Notes: a model not told the origin generated them from the letters alone. 12,747 bases of DNA from Cyclobacteriaceae bacterium (GCA_030637245.1 DAOVVI010000008.1:1-12747); one strand, 5' to 3'; positions 1-7,310 are shown, numbered from the stretch's first letter. Program-made: numbers and translations.

Positions 1-1
1 A

Positions 2-277
2 ATAGAGGCCTCCATTAACGATAATATTAATTTCAATGCCTGGAAAACAAAACAGATTATATTCGAAGATACACCGATGCCGGATGTGGTACGCATTATA
101 AATGAGATCTACAAAAGTGATCTTAAATTAGTTGGAGGTCAGCTAAATGAATGCCCGGTGACCACCACATTTGATAACCAATCATTGGAATCCATTTTGA
201 ATGTTTTGAAATCCACACTGGAACTGAAAATTGAGCAAAAGGGTAATAGTTTTGAGATTTCAGGAGAAGGTTGTTAG
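2..277 (+). CDS. FecR-family anti-sigma factor, C-terminal part (5' end outside window)
   Basis: The reading frame is open from base 2 to the TAG at 275-277 and gives about 91 residues. The motif AWKTKQIIFEDTPMPDVVRI, followed by a compact alpha/beta stretch with a second SLESILNVLKSTL helix, is the typical C-terminal domain (DUF4974) of Bacteroidota FecR-like proteins. Family knowledge: these are inner-membrane anti-sigma factors of about 300-350 residues. Their periplasmic C-terminus senses the STN domain of a partner TonB receptor and controls an ECF (FecI-like) sigma factor. Only the periplasmic end is present here, and the sigma gene would be expected upstream, outside the window. The gene is followed after 154 bases by a receptor that carries an STN domain, which supports the pairing. 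An ATG at 77 is internal to the domain and is not the start. Confidence 0.85.
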   Translation: MEASINDNINFNAWKTKQIIFEDTPMPDVVRIINEIYKSDLKLVGGQLNECPVTTTFDNQSLESILNVLKSTLELKIEQKGNSFEISGEGC

Positions 278-309
278 AATGCGTAAATGATGTAATGCTA
301 GAATCATAA

Positions 310-341
310 AGATTGAAAGAAAAAGATTGATAAGAGATTGA
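310..341 (+). repeat. three AGATTGA direct repeats upstream of the receptor gene
   Basis: AGATTGA occurs at 310-316, 324-330 and 335-341 in the 154-base gap between the FecR-like gene and the receptor. Spacing is irregular (14 and 11 bases start to start). It could be an operator or simple AT-rich sequence. No clear Bacteroidota promoter was found between these repeats and the receptor start. Confidence 0.25.
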
Positions 342-431
342 TGAAAGCAAAAAAATCATCCAACATAATCATCGAATGACGTTTTCTCATTAAAGCATTT
401 TCATAAAAATGAAAGTAGAATCCTAAATTGT

Positions 432-3080
432 ATGACCAGGTTATTAGCCCTTCCTATTTTTTTGTTTGTGTTCTCCTGGACTTTTGTTGCTTTTTCCCAG
501 TCTTCGCCTCTTGACAAAAAAATCAATCTGGATGTAAATTCTGAAAAGCTTGGGAAAGTATTAAAGCTGATTGAAAAGGAAGGGAAGTTTAAGTTTTCCT
601 ATAGCAGGAAGATTGTTCCTGTTCAGGAAAAAGTCACCAATCATTCCAGTAATAAGTCTATTTCGCAGATTTTAACAGAGATCCTTTCCCCGTTGGGAAT
701 TGAATTTGTCCAGGTAGAAAAACAAGTTGTTTTGAGACGGGCTAAGGAAGTGCTTGCCATAGATCCGCCAAAGCCTATAGCTACAAGGGAAACATCAAAT
801 TACACGATCAGTGGAAATATCGTTGATCTGAAATCCGGAGAATCCCTGATCGGCGCCACAATTTATATCACCGAACTGAAATCCGGCTCCATTTCCAATG
901 CATATGGGTTTTACTCCATCACCATACCGGCTGGAAATTATCATTTCACCTATTCTTTTATTGGTTATAAAGACATTCACAGGGAAATCAATCTCGATAA
1001 AAATAGTGAGCTCAGCATTCTACTGGATGAAGATACGGAGCTGTTACAGGAAGTAGTGATTGATGCAGGTAAATCAATCCCATTCATCGAAAATATACAA
1101 AAAGGCCATACAGAATTAAAACCGGTCTCTGTCGCACTAATGCCGGCACTCATGGGCGAGCGGGATGTTATAAAATCTTTGCAATCTATACCGGGCATCA
1201 AGCTTTATGCTGATGGATCAGCCATGTTCCACGTCCGAGGTGGGGATCGAGATCAAAATCTGATCTTACTGGACGAAGCGCCCATTTATAATCCTTCGCA
1301 TGTACTTGGCTTGTTTTCTACAATAACTCCTGACGCTGCTAAAGACATTAAAATCTATAAAGGTGACTTACCGGTGCAGCAAGGCGGTCGTTTGTCATCA
1401 TTGATGGAAATCAAAACCAAAGAAGGCAACATGAAGCGATTTGGCTTTTCAGGCAGCCTTGGACTGGCAGCCACCCGGTTGGCTGTAGAAGGACCGCTGA
1501 AGAAAGATAAAAGTTCTTTCTTTGTTTCCGGGAGATTTTCCAATCTCAATTGGTTTACCAAAAGAATTGCCGGAAGTAATGCTAAAATTGGCTTTTTTGA
1601 TTTCAACACAAAATTCAATGTGGCCATAAATAAAAATAACCGCCTGTACTTTTCATTCTATACCGGACAGGACAATTTTGAAGATATTGGAAAATCTGGA
1701 ATTCAATGGGGGAATTTTGCCGGTACACTGCGTTGGAATCATATTTTTAACAGCAAACTCTTTTCCAACACCACACTCTATTCTTCATGGTATAATTACT
1801 ATTTGATCACATCCATCCCAAAAAATGATGCATGGCATTCCAGCATAGCCAATATCAGCCTCAAAACAGATTTCAGTTATTTCATTAATCCGGAGAACAA
1901 CCTGTATTTTGGCGCCAAGATCAGCTTTCATGGATTTAATCCGGGTAACTATGAGCCGGGCAACGGAATACTCCCCCAGTCTGTTCCGGTTGTGCCAAAG
2001 AAAAATGCAAATGAGTTGGCGCTTTATGCAGGAAATGAGCAACAATTTTTAGAAAAGGTTTCCATTAAATATGGATTGAGGCTCTCTGTATGGCAGAATA
2101 TTGGCCCTACTACTGAATATATTTATAATGAAGACTACAATCCGATTGAAGCCAAAGAGTATGCTCAAGGCGAGATTTATAATACCTACGTCGAATTGGC
2201 TCCGCGACTTGGCCTTGCTTATCAAATATCACCAAAAATTTCTGCCAAAGCATTTTATACACGATCCATACAAAATGTTCATTTGATCACCAACAGCATC
2301 AGTCCTTTCACAAATTTTGAAGTATGGCTACCCAGCTCTATAAATATTAAACCTCAAAAAGCAGATCAGTTAGGCGGAGGATTGTTTATGAAATGGCCGG
2401 AAAAGAGTATTGAATTAAGCGGTGAGCTGTATTATAAATGGATGGACAACCAAATCGATTATACTGATCATGCTTCGATGATCCTAAATCCCTTTATTGA
2501 AGGAGAGCTACGGTTTGGCAAAGGCAAATCCTATGGCGGGGAGATTCAGCTGGAAAAAAAGCAAGGTAAACTGACTGGATGGATAGGATATGCATATTCG
2601 CGATCTTTTAGAAAAATTGTTGGAATAAATAGTGGCGAGAAATATCCGACTTACTTTGACAGACCCCATGAAATTTCGTTATTTCTATCTCAGAAGCTGG
2701 GAAGGAAATGGGATATCAGCGCCAACTGGATCTACAATACAGGCGCAAGTATCACGACTCCTACAGGATTTTATCAATTTGAATCGCATACTGTACCCAT
2801 TTATGACAAACGTGGAAATGACCGTCTGCCAGATTATCACCGTCTGGACCTATCGGTTAATTTCCATCTGAACCGGCCTGAAAACCGGTTTAAACATTAT
2901 CTCAATTTTTCTATTTACAATGTTTATGGGCAACAAAATCCAGTTTATTTGAATTTCAATAAAACCGGGAATGGTGATTTGGTGGTTCCTGGAGATGTCT
3001 TTCCTCCTCCGGGCCAGACGCCAAGCTACACCTACATTTACAATTTTATTCCTTCTATTAGTTACAATTTTAAACTATGA
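432..3080 (+). CDS. TonB-dependent outer-membrane receptor with STN signalling domain
   Basis: 882 residues. Residues 1-22 form a signal peptide ending AFSQ. Residues about 30-103 are an STN (secretin/TonB short N-terminal) domain. Residues about 124-200 are a carboxypeptidase-regulatory-like beta domain (SGESLIGATIYI, then NAYGFYSITIPAGNYHFTYS). Residues about 235-330 are the plug, with SIPGIKLYADGSAMFHVRGG and DEAPIYNPSHVLGLFSTITP. The remainder is a beta barrel rich in alternating aromatic strands, ending YNFKL. Family role: TonB-energised uptake across the outer membrane, with the STN domain signalling to a FecR anti-sigma factor; the partial FecR-like gene just upstream fits this. The substrate cannot be read from sequence. 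The ATG at 432 places the signal peptide correctly, and an upstream ATG at 410 stops after five codons. The stop overlaps the next start (ATGA), implying translational coupling. Confidence 0.93.
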   Translation: MTRLLALPIFLFVFSWTFVAFSQSSPLDKKINLDVNSEKLGKVLKLIEKEGKFKFSYSRKIVPVQEKVTNHSSNKSISQILTEILSPLGIEFVQVEKQVVLRRAKEVLAIDPPKPIATRETSNYTISGNIVDLKSGESLIGATIYITELKSGSISNAYGFYSITIPAGNYHFTYSFIGYKDIHREINLDKNSELSILLDEDTELLQEVVIDAGKSIPFIENIQKGHTELKPVSVALMPALMGERDVIKSLQSIPGIKLYADGSAMFHVRGGDRDQNLILLDEAPIYNPSHVLGLFSTITPDAAKDIKIYKGDLPVQQGGRLSSLMEIKTKEGNMKRFGFSGSLGLAATRLAVEGPLKKDKSSFFVSGRFSNLNWFTKRIAGSNAKIGFFDFNTKFNVAINKNNRLYFSFYTGQDNFEDIGKSGIQWGNFAGTLRWNHIFNSKLFSNTTLYSSWYNYYLITSIPKNDAWHSSIANISLKTDFSYFINPENNLYFGAKISFHGFNPGNYEPGNGILPQSVPVVPKKNANELALYAGNEQQFLEKVSIKYGLRLSVWQNIGPTTEYIYNEDYNPIEAKEYAQGEIYNTYVELAPRLGLAYQISPKISAKAFYTRSIQNVHLITNSISPFTNFEVWLPSSINIKPQKADQLGGGLFMKWPEKSIELSGELYYKWMDNQIDYTDHASMILNPFIEGELRFGKGKSYGGEIQLEKKQGKLTGWIGYAYSRSFRKIVGINSGEKYPTYFDRPHEISLFLSQKLGRKWDISANWIYNTGASITTPTGFYQFESHTVPIYDKRGNDRLPDYHRLDLSVNFHLNRPENRFKHYLNFSIYNVYGQQNPVYLNFNKTGNGDLVVPGDVFPPPGQTPSYTYIYNFIPSISYNFKL

Positions 3081-3886
3081 GCAAAAGATGGATACATATC
3101 GCCTGGCTGTTCTTAGTATTGGCTTGTGAGGAGCCAACCAACTGGGATCTGAATACACAACCTACCGACTTGATTGTGGTGGAGGCGCAAATCACCAATG
3201 AACTCAAAAATCATGTGGTACGACTTTCCAGGACCGTTACCGGCCTCAATGAAAAACCCGATCCGGTTTCAGGCGCTACCGTAGTGGTAGGCACCGAAGG
3301 CGCTTTGGCATTATTTGCAGAATTTCCGGTAGGTTCAGGAATGTATTACTCTGATTCGGTGCAGGCTGTTGTTAACAAAGCCTATCATTTATTCATTAAT
3401 ATTGATGGAAAAGAATACACGGCAAGTACGCAAATGGTTCCGGTGACGCCTTTAAAACCTTTGGACTACAGGTTGGCCAATGAAGAAAAGGAACTTTATG
3501 AAATCAACTTCCAGGACAGTAATAATCCATCAAAAAAGGAATACTGGATCAGCTGGGGTCACTTACCGGAATTTCAAGACCAACCCCTCACAGAAACTTT
3601 GGCAAGGACATATCATTATACCCTGGAATCCATAGACGTCAACCAGCTCTTCAAACCCGATAAAGAAAGGATTTTGTTTCCGGCAGGATCATTTGTACTA
3701 AGAAGAAAGTATTCAATGTCTGAAGACCAACAGGCATTTTATCGCACATTCCTTTCTGAGACAGAATGGCGGGGAAGTGTATTTGACGTCCAAAAAGGCA
3801 ATGTGATCACAAACCTCAGCGAAGGTGCGATCGGATATTTTGCAGTCTCTACGGTGGTTTCTGATACTACTCTGATTATGCCTTGA
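3077..3886 (+). CDS. DUF4249 family lipoprotein
   Basis: 269 residues. The N-terminus is a short hydrophobic leader ending in a lipobox-like VLAC at residues 14-17, so Cys17 is the probable lipidated residue. The mature part begins with the pattern seen in DUF4249 proteins (TDLIVVEAQITNELKNHVVRLSRT, here split by residue runs), continues with an immunoglobulin-like first half (GATVVVGTEG, then GSGMYYSDSV), and ends with the characteristic LSEGAIGYFAVSTV segment. The length is normal and the protein appears complete. The start overlaps the receptor stop by four bases, so the two are almost certainly co-translated. Family knowledge: DUF4249 lipoproteins often sit beside a TonB receptor in Bacteroidota and have no proven function. 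A role as a surface or periplasmic partner of the receptor is inference from context. Confidence 0.88.
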   Translation: MSKRWIHIAWLFLVLACEEPTNWDLNTQPTDLIVVEAQITNELKNHVVRLSRTVTGLNEKPDPVSGATVVVGTEGALALFAEFPVGSGMYYSDSVQAVVNKAYHLFINIDGKEYTASTQMVPVTPLKPLDYRLANEEKELYEINFQDSNNPSKKEYWISWGHLPEFQDQPLTETLARTYHYTLESIDVNQLFKPDKERILFPAGSFVLRRKYSMSEDQQAFYRTFLSETEWRGSVFDVQKGNVITNLSEGAIGYFAVSTVVSDTTLIMP

Positions 3887-3947
3887 GTTTCCGTGCTTGT
3901 CCCGACTGGTGCGCTTTTACTTCAATAACATTTACAAGAATAAAGTA

Positions 3948-4015
3948 ATCGAGTAGGTAGGGGAATTACTTCCCCGCCCTCTCACACCACCCAGCATACT
4001 CTCGTACTGGGCGGT
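3948..4015 (-). ncRNA. group II intron domains V and VI
   Basis: In the minus-strand sense, domain V occupies 4015 to 3986. A nine-pair lower helix (ACCGCCCAG with CTGGGTGGT) includes a CGC triad with a central G-U wobble. Above it sit a two-base TG bulge on the 3' side, a three-pair upper helix (TAC/GTA) and a GAGA tetraloop. This is the catalytic hairpin of group II introns, with a short upper helix. Domain VI follows: GGGGAA pairs with TTCCCC around a GTAA loop (3960-3975), then the 3' tail to about 3948. The exact branch-point A is not certain. Confidence 0.82.
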
Positions 4016-4021
4016 TTCAAG

Positions 4022-4645
4022 TTAATTGTTGAGCAATTTATGGTTTAAAGACAGGTTATACAACCCTTGTGCTTCGAACCATTTTAGGCCCATTGCCTGA
4101 TGTGCCTGGGGACAGCCGGACTTTCGCCAGTATCCTTTTCCTGATAAAGCGAGTATCCAACTTTGCCATGTAGCAACTCCTGATCTTTTCAGAAATCGCT
4201 GTAGGGTTATCACTTTCTTACATTGCTTTATCCGGTAGCAACGGAGTTTCCTCCGTATCCAGGCATCAAGATTTTGCATTATTCGATTGCTCTTTGCTAA
4301 ACGATAGTATTGTAGCCAGCCTCTTAAAACTGGCCTAAGCTCTGAAATTATCTTTTCAAAACTCCTGCCTCTGTTCCGTTTAGTTATGCCTCTAATCTTG
4401 AACTTAAGTCTTTCCAGACTCTCTCGGGCAACTCCTAAGTTACCGTCTCGGTAAATAGTGTAGCCTAATAATTTTGTCTGATGACATTCGCATACTACAC
4501 TTTTATCCTCATTAACTTTGAGTTTAAGTGTCTCTGTAATGAAGCGGCCGATTGATCCCTTTACCCTCTCGCTGGCCTTTTGGCTGCGAACAAAAATACT
4601 GAAATCATCGGCATACCTCACAAAACTGTGCCCACGCTTTTCAAT
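4022..4645 (-). pseudogene. group II intron reverse transcriptase/maturase, C-terminal half
   Basis: The frame contains the reverse transcriptase catalytic motif RYADDFSIFV and the following KLLGYTIYRDG block. The maturase X/thumb region follows (LRPVLRGWLQYYRLAKSN, LDAWIRRKLR), then a tail with KGYWRKSGCPQAHQAM and WFEAQGLYNLSL typical of intron proteins lacking an endonuclease domain. About 206 residues are homologous, against the usual 400 or more. The fingers and early palm (motifs before YADD) are absent. The open frame continues to an ATG at 4765, but those extra 41 residues do not resemble the family and look like read-through into flanking DNA. The fragment could have no reverse transcriptase activity. 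The stop lies seven bases before domain V. Confidence 0.88.
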
Positions 4646-4704
4646 GATTCCGCATGAATAAATGTGATATCGTAACGTATTGAGTATAAAAGACATACAA
4701 AAAG

Positions 4705-4734
4705 TTTCAATAAATATTTTTCGCACTATATTTG
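4705..4734 (+). promoter_or_regulatory. Bacteroidota-type promoter motif
   Basis: A perfect -7 element TATATTTG lies at 4727-4734 and a near-consensus -33 element TTTC (consensus TTTG) at 4705-4708, with an 18-base spacer. Transcription would start near 4741, running into the structured region 4754-4832 and its terminator. No protein gene follows at a normal distance. Confidence 0.45.
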
Positions 4735-4740
4735 TGAGCA

Positions 4741-4888
4741 AACAATTTATAGCGTTGAATCGCAACAGGCAGGTATTCAGTCAATTGCACAAAGCGGCAT
4801 GGCCGCAATACCTAAGGTTGTGGTTTCATAACATATTTTTTTAGTGAAAAAAACGCCGAAGGGATCCACCGTTTTATCGGCGTTTTTG
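4741..4888 (+). ncRNA. candidate structured small RNA (unrecognised)
   Basis: About 148 bases lie between a promoter motif and an intrinsic terminator with no convincing reading frame. The centre folds as one long imperfect hairpin. GAA 4757-4759 pairs with TTC 4825-4827, and CGCAAC 4761-4766 with GTTGTG 4817-4822. AGGTATT 4771-4777 pairs perfectly with AATACCT 4807-4813, and GCGGC 4794-4798 with GCCGC 4802-4806 around an ATG loop. A 16-base bulge (4778-4793) lies on the 5' side. A long hairpin with a large bulge loosely recalls 6S-like RNAs, but no conserved sequence was recognised. It could instead be a structure belonging to the neighbouring mobile elements. Confidence 0.4.
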
Positions 4889-4890
4889 TT
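4849..4890. terminator. intrinsic terminator, probably bidirectional
   Basis: AAAAACGCCGA (4849-4859) pairs perfectly with TCGGCGTTTTT (4877-4887) around a 17-base loop. A T tract follows on the plus strand. A run of A before the stem gives a T tract on the minus strand too. It would end the candidate small RNA on the plus strand and shield the transposase region from outside transcription. Confidence 0.8.
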
Positions 4891-4989
4891 TGGTCTAAAA
4901 TACAGATAATCAATAACATAACCAACTTTTAGATCTCCATTTTCAATTATATTTGTCTTCGGTTTTTAACCTTTCGGAAGGCGTCAAAT

Positions 4990-6390
4990 TTGATTAACTT
5001 TAGTCAGAACAAAGGTAAATCACAGAAAAGAAAAAAATGCAGCGAAAAATTGAGCTGCCATGAAGCATTCAAGTTTATCATGCAATCCGCAGTGGTGATC
5101 AAAAGGCATTTCCCTCGGCTATTGGAAATGCTTTCAGAGATGCCAGACCAAAGAAAGCGCCCACAATACAAGACCGAAGATCTGTTGATGGCGGCAATTT
5201 CCATATTCCTGTTCAAACGTGGTTCTCGCAACAATGCAGACAATACTGGCAGAAAAGGCCATTTTAATGTTAACTACGAGAGGATTTTCAAATGTAAGTT
5301 ACCTGATACAGACACCTGCAACAAGTTGTTGGAAGCATTGGATTTGGAATACCTTGAAGTGCTAAAACGGGATATGGTCAGACAGTTAATACGAAAGAAA
5401 GTATTTGACAAATTTCGTTACAATGGTTTGCATCATCAAGTGGCTATTGATGGAACGGGCCTGTATAGCTTCCATTATGAGCCATATCCGGGTTGTCCCA
5501 AAAAGACCTCAAAGAACGGCAAGGTAACTTACACGGTATATGCCCTGGAAGCTAAACTTATATGCTCAAATGGTTTCAGTGTTTCTATGGCAACAGAATG
5601 GATTCGCAACCCAGAGTCAGGAGATTACGACAAACAGGATTGTGAGTTAAAAGCATTCGTCCGGCTATCAGAAAAGATAAAGAAACTCTACCCACGGATG
5701 CCCATACTTCTTCTTGCTGATGGACTTTACCCAAACAATACTGGCTTTGATATATGTAAAAAGTACGCATGGCCGTTCATCTTCACTTTTAAAGACGGAA
5801 ACCTGAAAAGCGTCTGGGAAGAGGTGAACCTCTTGAAACCCATAAGCCAAAACAACCAGATTCAATGGTTCAACATGATTGGTGGTTGGATGGAAAATCA
5901 TACGTACTTCTTCTTCAATAATTTAAGATATGGTAAGCATAACTTGCATTTGGTGGAAGCACATATAACTAAAACAAAAAAAGATACCAAAACAGACGAA
6001 ACTGTTATTGAGACTGAAAAATTTGTTCATATTTCCGATATCCCAATCAATAAAGATAATTGCAGACAGATAAGCCAGGCGGGGCGTTTAAGATGGAAGA
6101 TTGAAAATGAGGGATTCAACACTCAAAAGAATGGCGGTTACGCTTTATCACACAAATACTCCAGAACCTCCCATGTGGCATCCTGCAATTATTACCAATG
6201 CCTGCAAATAGCACACATGATTGATCAAATGGCAATGCTGTCCAAGAGCATTAAAGAAATGTACTTCAAAGATGACAAAGAATCCCTGAAGTCATTAAAA
6301 GAGTTTGGAATGGCAATATTACTTGTACATGAACTTAGCGTCAGTAAAGTAATCCAGTTATTGGAATCGGTAGGCCAACTGAGGTATTAA
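4990..6390 (+). CDS. DDE transposase (IS4-like/ISNCY-like)
   Basis: 466 residues from a TTG at 4990. Motifs in order are an N-terminal region with EMPDQRKRPQYKTEDLLMAA and FLFKRGSRNNAD, the first catalytic Asp in QVAIDGTGLY, and DKQDCELKAFVRL. The second Asp follows in ILLLADGLYPNN, then the C-terminal RLRWKIENEGFNTQKNGGY, which supplies the Glu of a DDE triad. This is the pattern of IS4-superfamily cut-and-paste transposases, near elements filed as ISNCY; the exact family was not assignable by eye. The frame is open from 4933. The only ATG near the start is at 5080, which would remove about 30 residues that look conserved in type (SCHEAFKF), so TTG, or another non-ATG codon upstream, is likely. 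No frameshift or stop was seen, so it may be active. Confidence 0.88.
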   Translation: MINFSQNKGKSQKRKKCSEKLSCHEAFKFIMQSAVVIKRHFPRLLEMLSEMPDQRKRPQYKTEDLLMAAISIFLFKRGSRNNADNTGRKGHFNVNYERIFKCKLPDTDTCNKLLEALDLEYLEVLKRDMVRQLIRKKVFDKFRYNGLHHQVAIDGTGLYSFHYEPYPGCPKKTSKNGKVTYTVYALEAKLICSNGFSVSMATEWIRNPESGDYDKQDCELKAFVRLSEKIKKLYPRMPILLLADGLYPNNTGFDICKKYAWPFIFTFKDGNLKSVWEEVNLLKPISQNNQIQWFNMIGGWMENHTYFFFNNLRYGKHNLHLVEAHITKTKKDTKTDETVIETEKFVHISDIPINKDNCRQISQAGRLRWKIENEGFNTQKNGGYALSHKYSRTSHVASCNYYQCLQIAHMIDQMAMLSKSIKEMYFKDDKESLKSLKEFGMAILLVHELSVSKVIQLLESVGQLRY

Positions 6391-6401
6391 AATTAACAAT
6401 C

Positions 6402-6417
6402 CTGTCACAGGTGACAG
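6402..6417. repeat. perfect short palindrome after the transposase gene
   Basis: CTGTCAC and GTGACAG form a seven-base inverted repeat with a two-base AG centre, twelve bases after the transposase stop. There is no T tract, so it is not a standard terminator. It may be a protein-binding site or part of the IS end. Confidence 0.5.
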
Positions 6418-6489
6418 AAGGGTAACACCCGACCCCTAATCCGGGAAAAACCAATACAAAAAAAAGGAGGTTAACTAGAAAAAACAAAC

Positions 6490-6597
6490 ATGCATTATTA
6501 TTTGAACTGTTGGAAACCTTACGGACAGGTGAATTATGACTACTATTTAAAGGGACTTACTGAATGGAAAACTAAATATCATTTGCGGAATCGTTGA
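6490..6597 (+). CDS. tiny ORF of 35 codons, unrecognised
   Basis: ATG at 6490 to TGA at 6595-6597 gives 35 residues, rich in Tyr, Trp and Lys (starts MHYYLNCWKPYGQV). A perfect-looking ribosome-binding purine run, GGAGG, lies at 6466-6470, but 19 bases before the ATG, which is too far for normal use. No family was recognised. It lies between the transposase gene and the rpsF promoter, so it may be a fragment of a gene cut by the insertion, an IS passenger, or chance. Confidence that it is expressed is low. Confidence 0.2.
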   Translation: MHYYLNCWKPYGQVNYDYYLKGLTEWKTKYHLRNR

Positions 6598-6612
6598 GAA
6601 AATTCACAGAGC

Positions 6613-6643
6613 TTTGTCTTTATGTTTTAATATTCTATCTTTG
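6613..6643 (+). promoter_or_regulatory. promoter of the rpsF-rpsR-rplI operon
   Basis: A consensus -33 TTTG at 6613-6616 and a consensus -7 TATCTTTG at 6636-6643 are separated by 19 bases, the Bacteroidota housekeeping sigma pattern. Transcription would begin near 6650, leaving a leader of about 20 bases before the rpsF ATG. That leader is too short for an elaborate regulatory structure, and no S6:S18 leader fold was recognised. Confidence 0.8.
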
Positions 6644-6671
6644 CAGCCCGAAAATAAACTTTAATTAAGCA

Positions 6672-7046
6672 ATGAATTTAAATAATTACGAGACGGTATT
6701 CATTTTAACTCCCGTTTTGTCTGAAGCTCAGATGAAGGATACTGCCGAAAAATTCAAAAAAGTGTTAACTGATCACGGAGCGGAGATTATCAACAGCGAA
6801 ATTTGGGGCCTTAAAAAAATGGCTTACCCAATTCAGCAAAAATCTACCGGCTTCTATAATTTTATTGAATTTACGTCAGAACCTGGATTAGTCGCAAGTC
6901 TGGAATTGGAGTATAGACGAGATGAAAAGGTATTGCGATTCCTTACTACTGCCCTTGACAAAAATGCAATGGAGTACAACGTGAAGCGACGAAGTGGCGC
7001 ATTCAATAAGAAGAAAGAAGAACCTAAAAAAGAAGAAGTAAAATGA
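6672..7046 (+). CDS. rpsF: 30S ribosomal protein S6
   Basis: 124 residues. It opens with [17 protein letters not shown] and contains [16 protein letters not shown] and GFYNFIEF, all hallmark S6 segments, then [15 protein letters not shown]. The C-terminus is a lysine/glutamate-rich tail ([12 protein letters not shown]), common in Bacteroidota S6. S6 binds 16S rRNA as a heterodimer with S18 in the platform of the small subunit. The gene is first in a three-gene operon behind a strong promoter, and its stop overlaps the rpsR start by four bases (ATGA), which suits equal production of the two partners. Length and start are normal. Confidence 0.97.
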   Translation: MNLNNYETVFILTPVLSEAQMKDTAEKFKKVLTDHGAEIINSEIWGLKKMAYPIQQKSTGFYNFIEFTSEPGLVASLELEYRRDEKVLRFLTTALDKNAMEYNVKRRSGAFNKKKEEPKKEEVK

Positions 7047-7294
7047 CATTAGTTAACGAACCCATAAACAGGGACCAGCAAAAGAAAAAATATTGTCGTT
7101 TCAAGAAAAACGGCATCAAATACATAGATTATAAAGATGCAAATTTCCTATTGAAATTTGTGAATGAGCAAGGCAAAATCCTTCCACGAAGAATTACGGG
7201 TACAAGCATCAAATTCCAAAAGAAAGTATCTCAGGCAGTGAAGCGAGCGAGACATATTGGCTTACTTCCATATGTAACAGATTCGTTGAAGTAG
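7043..7294 (+). CDS. rpsR: 30S ribosomal protein S18
   Basis: 83 residues with the S18 core [33 protein letters not shown] and the basic [12 protein letters not shown] end. S18 pairs with S6 on the platform of the 30S subunit. The short polar N-terminus ([16 protein letters not shown]) is of ordinary length for the phylum. Cys or His zinc ligands found in some S18 forms are not present as a set; the single Cys lies in [10 protein letters not shown]. The start overlaps the end of rpsF, indicating translational coupling, and rplI follows after 16 bases. Confidence 0.97.
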   Translation: MTLVNEPINRDQQKKKYCRFKKNGIKYIDYKDANFLLKFVNEQGKILPRRITGTSIKFQKKVSQAVKRARHIGLLPYVTDSLK

Positions 7295-7310
7295 AAAATT
7301 AGTCAGTAAA

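Larger units (their letters stand above)
3948..4645 (-). mobile_element. 5'-truncated group II intron, minus strand
   Basis: The element reads right to left. It holds the C-terminal half of the intron-encoded protein, then a canonical domain V hairpin, a domain VI-like hairpin and a 3' end reading CTACTCGAT in its own sense (read as CCTACCTACTCGAT). The 3' boundary near 3948 is set by the AY-type ending. The left flank (3887-3947) would be the 3' exon. Intron domains I-III and the first part of the protein gene are missing, so the element cannot splice or move by itself. The right limit near 4645 is where similarity to the reverse transcriptase family stops; it is approximate. Confidence 0.8.
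4961..6452 (+). mobile_element. insertion sequence, ends not firmly resolved
   Basis: A complete transposase gene sits between a broken intron and a housekeeping operon, so an insertion sequence is certain in outline. The only matching inverted ends found by eye are GGTTTTT at 4961-4967 and AAAAACC at 6446-6452. That is seven bases, and the match does not extend convincingly. No target-site duplication was seen outside them. The limits given are therefore tentative and the true ends could lie further out on either side. Confidence 0.35.

Noticed and set aside
123..359. Minus-strand ORF of 78 codons
   Set aside because: It overlaps the end of the FecR-like frame in antisense and has no recognisable features.
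4646..4765. N-terminal 41 residues of the open frame leading into the reverse transcriptase fragment
   Set aside because: They do not resemble any reverse transcriptase segment and look like flanking DNA read in frame by chance.
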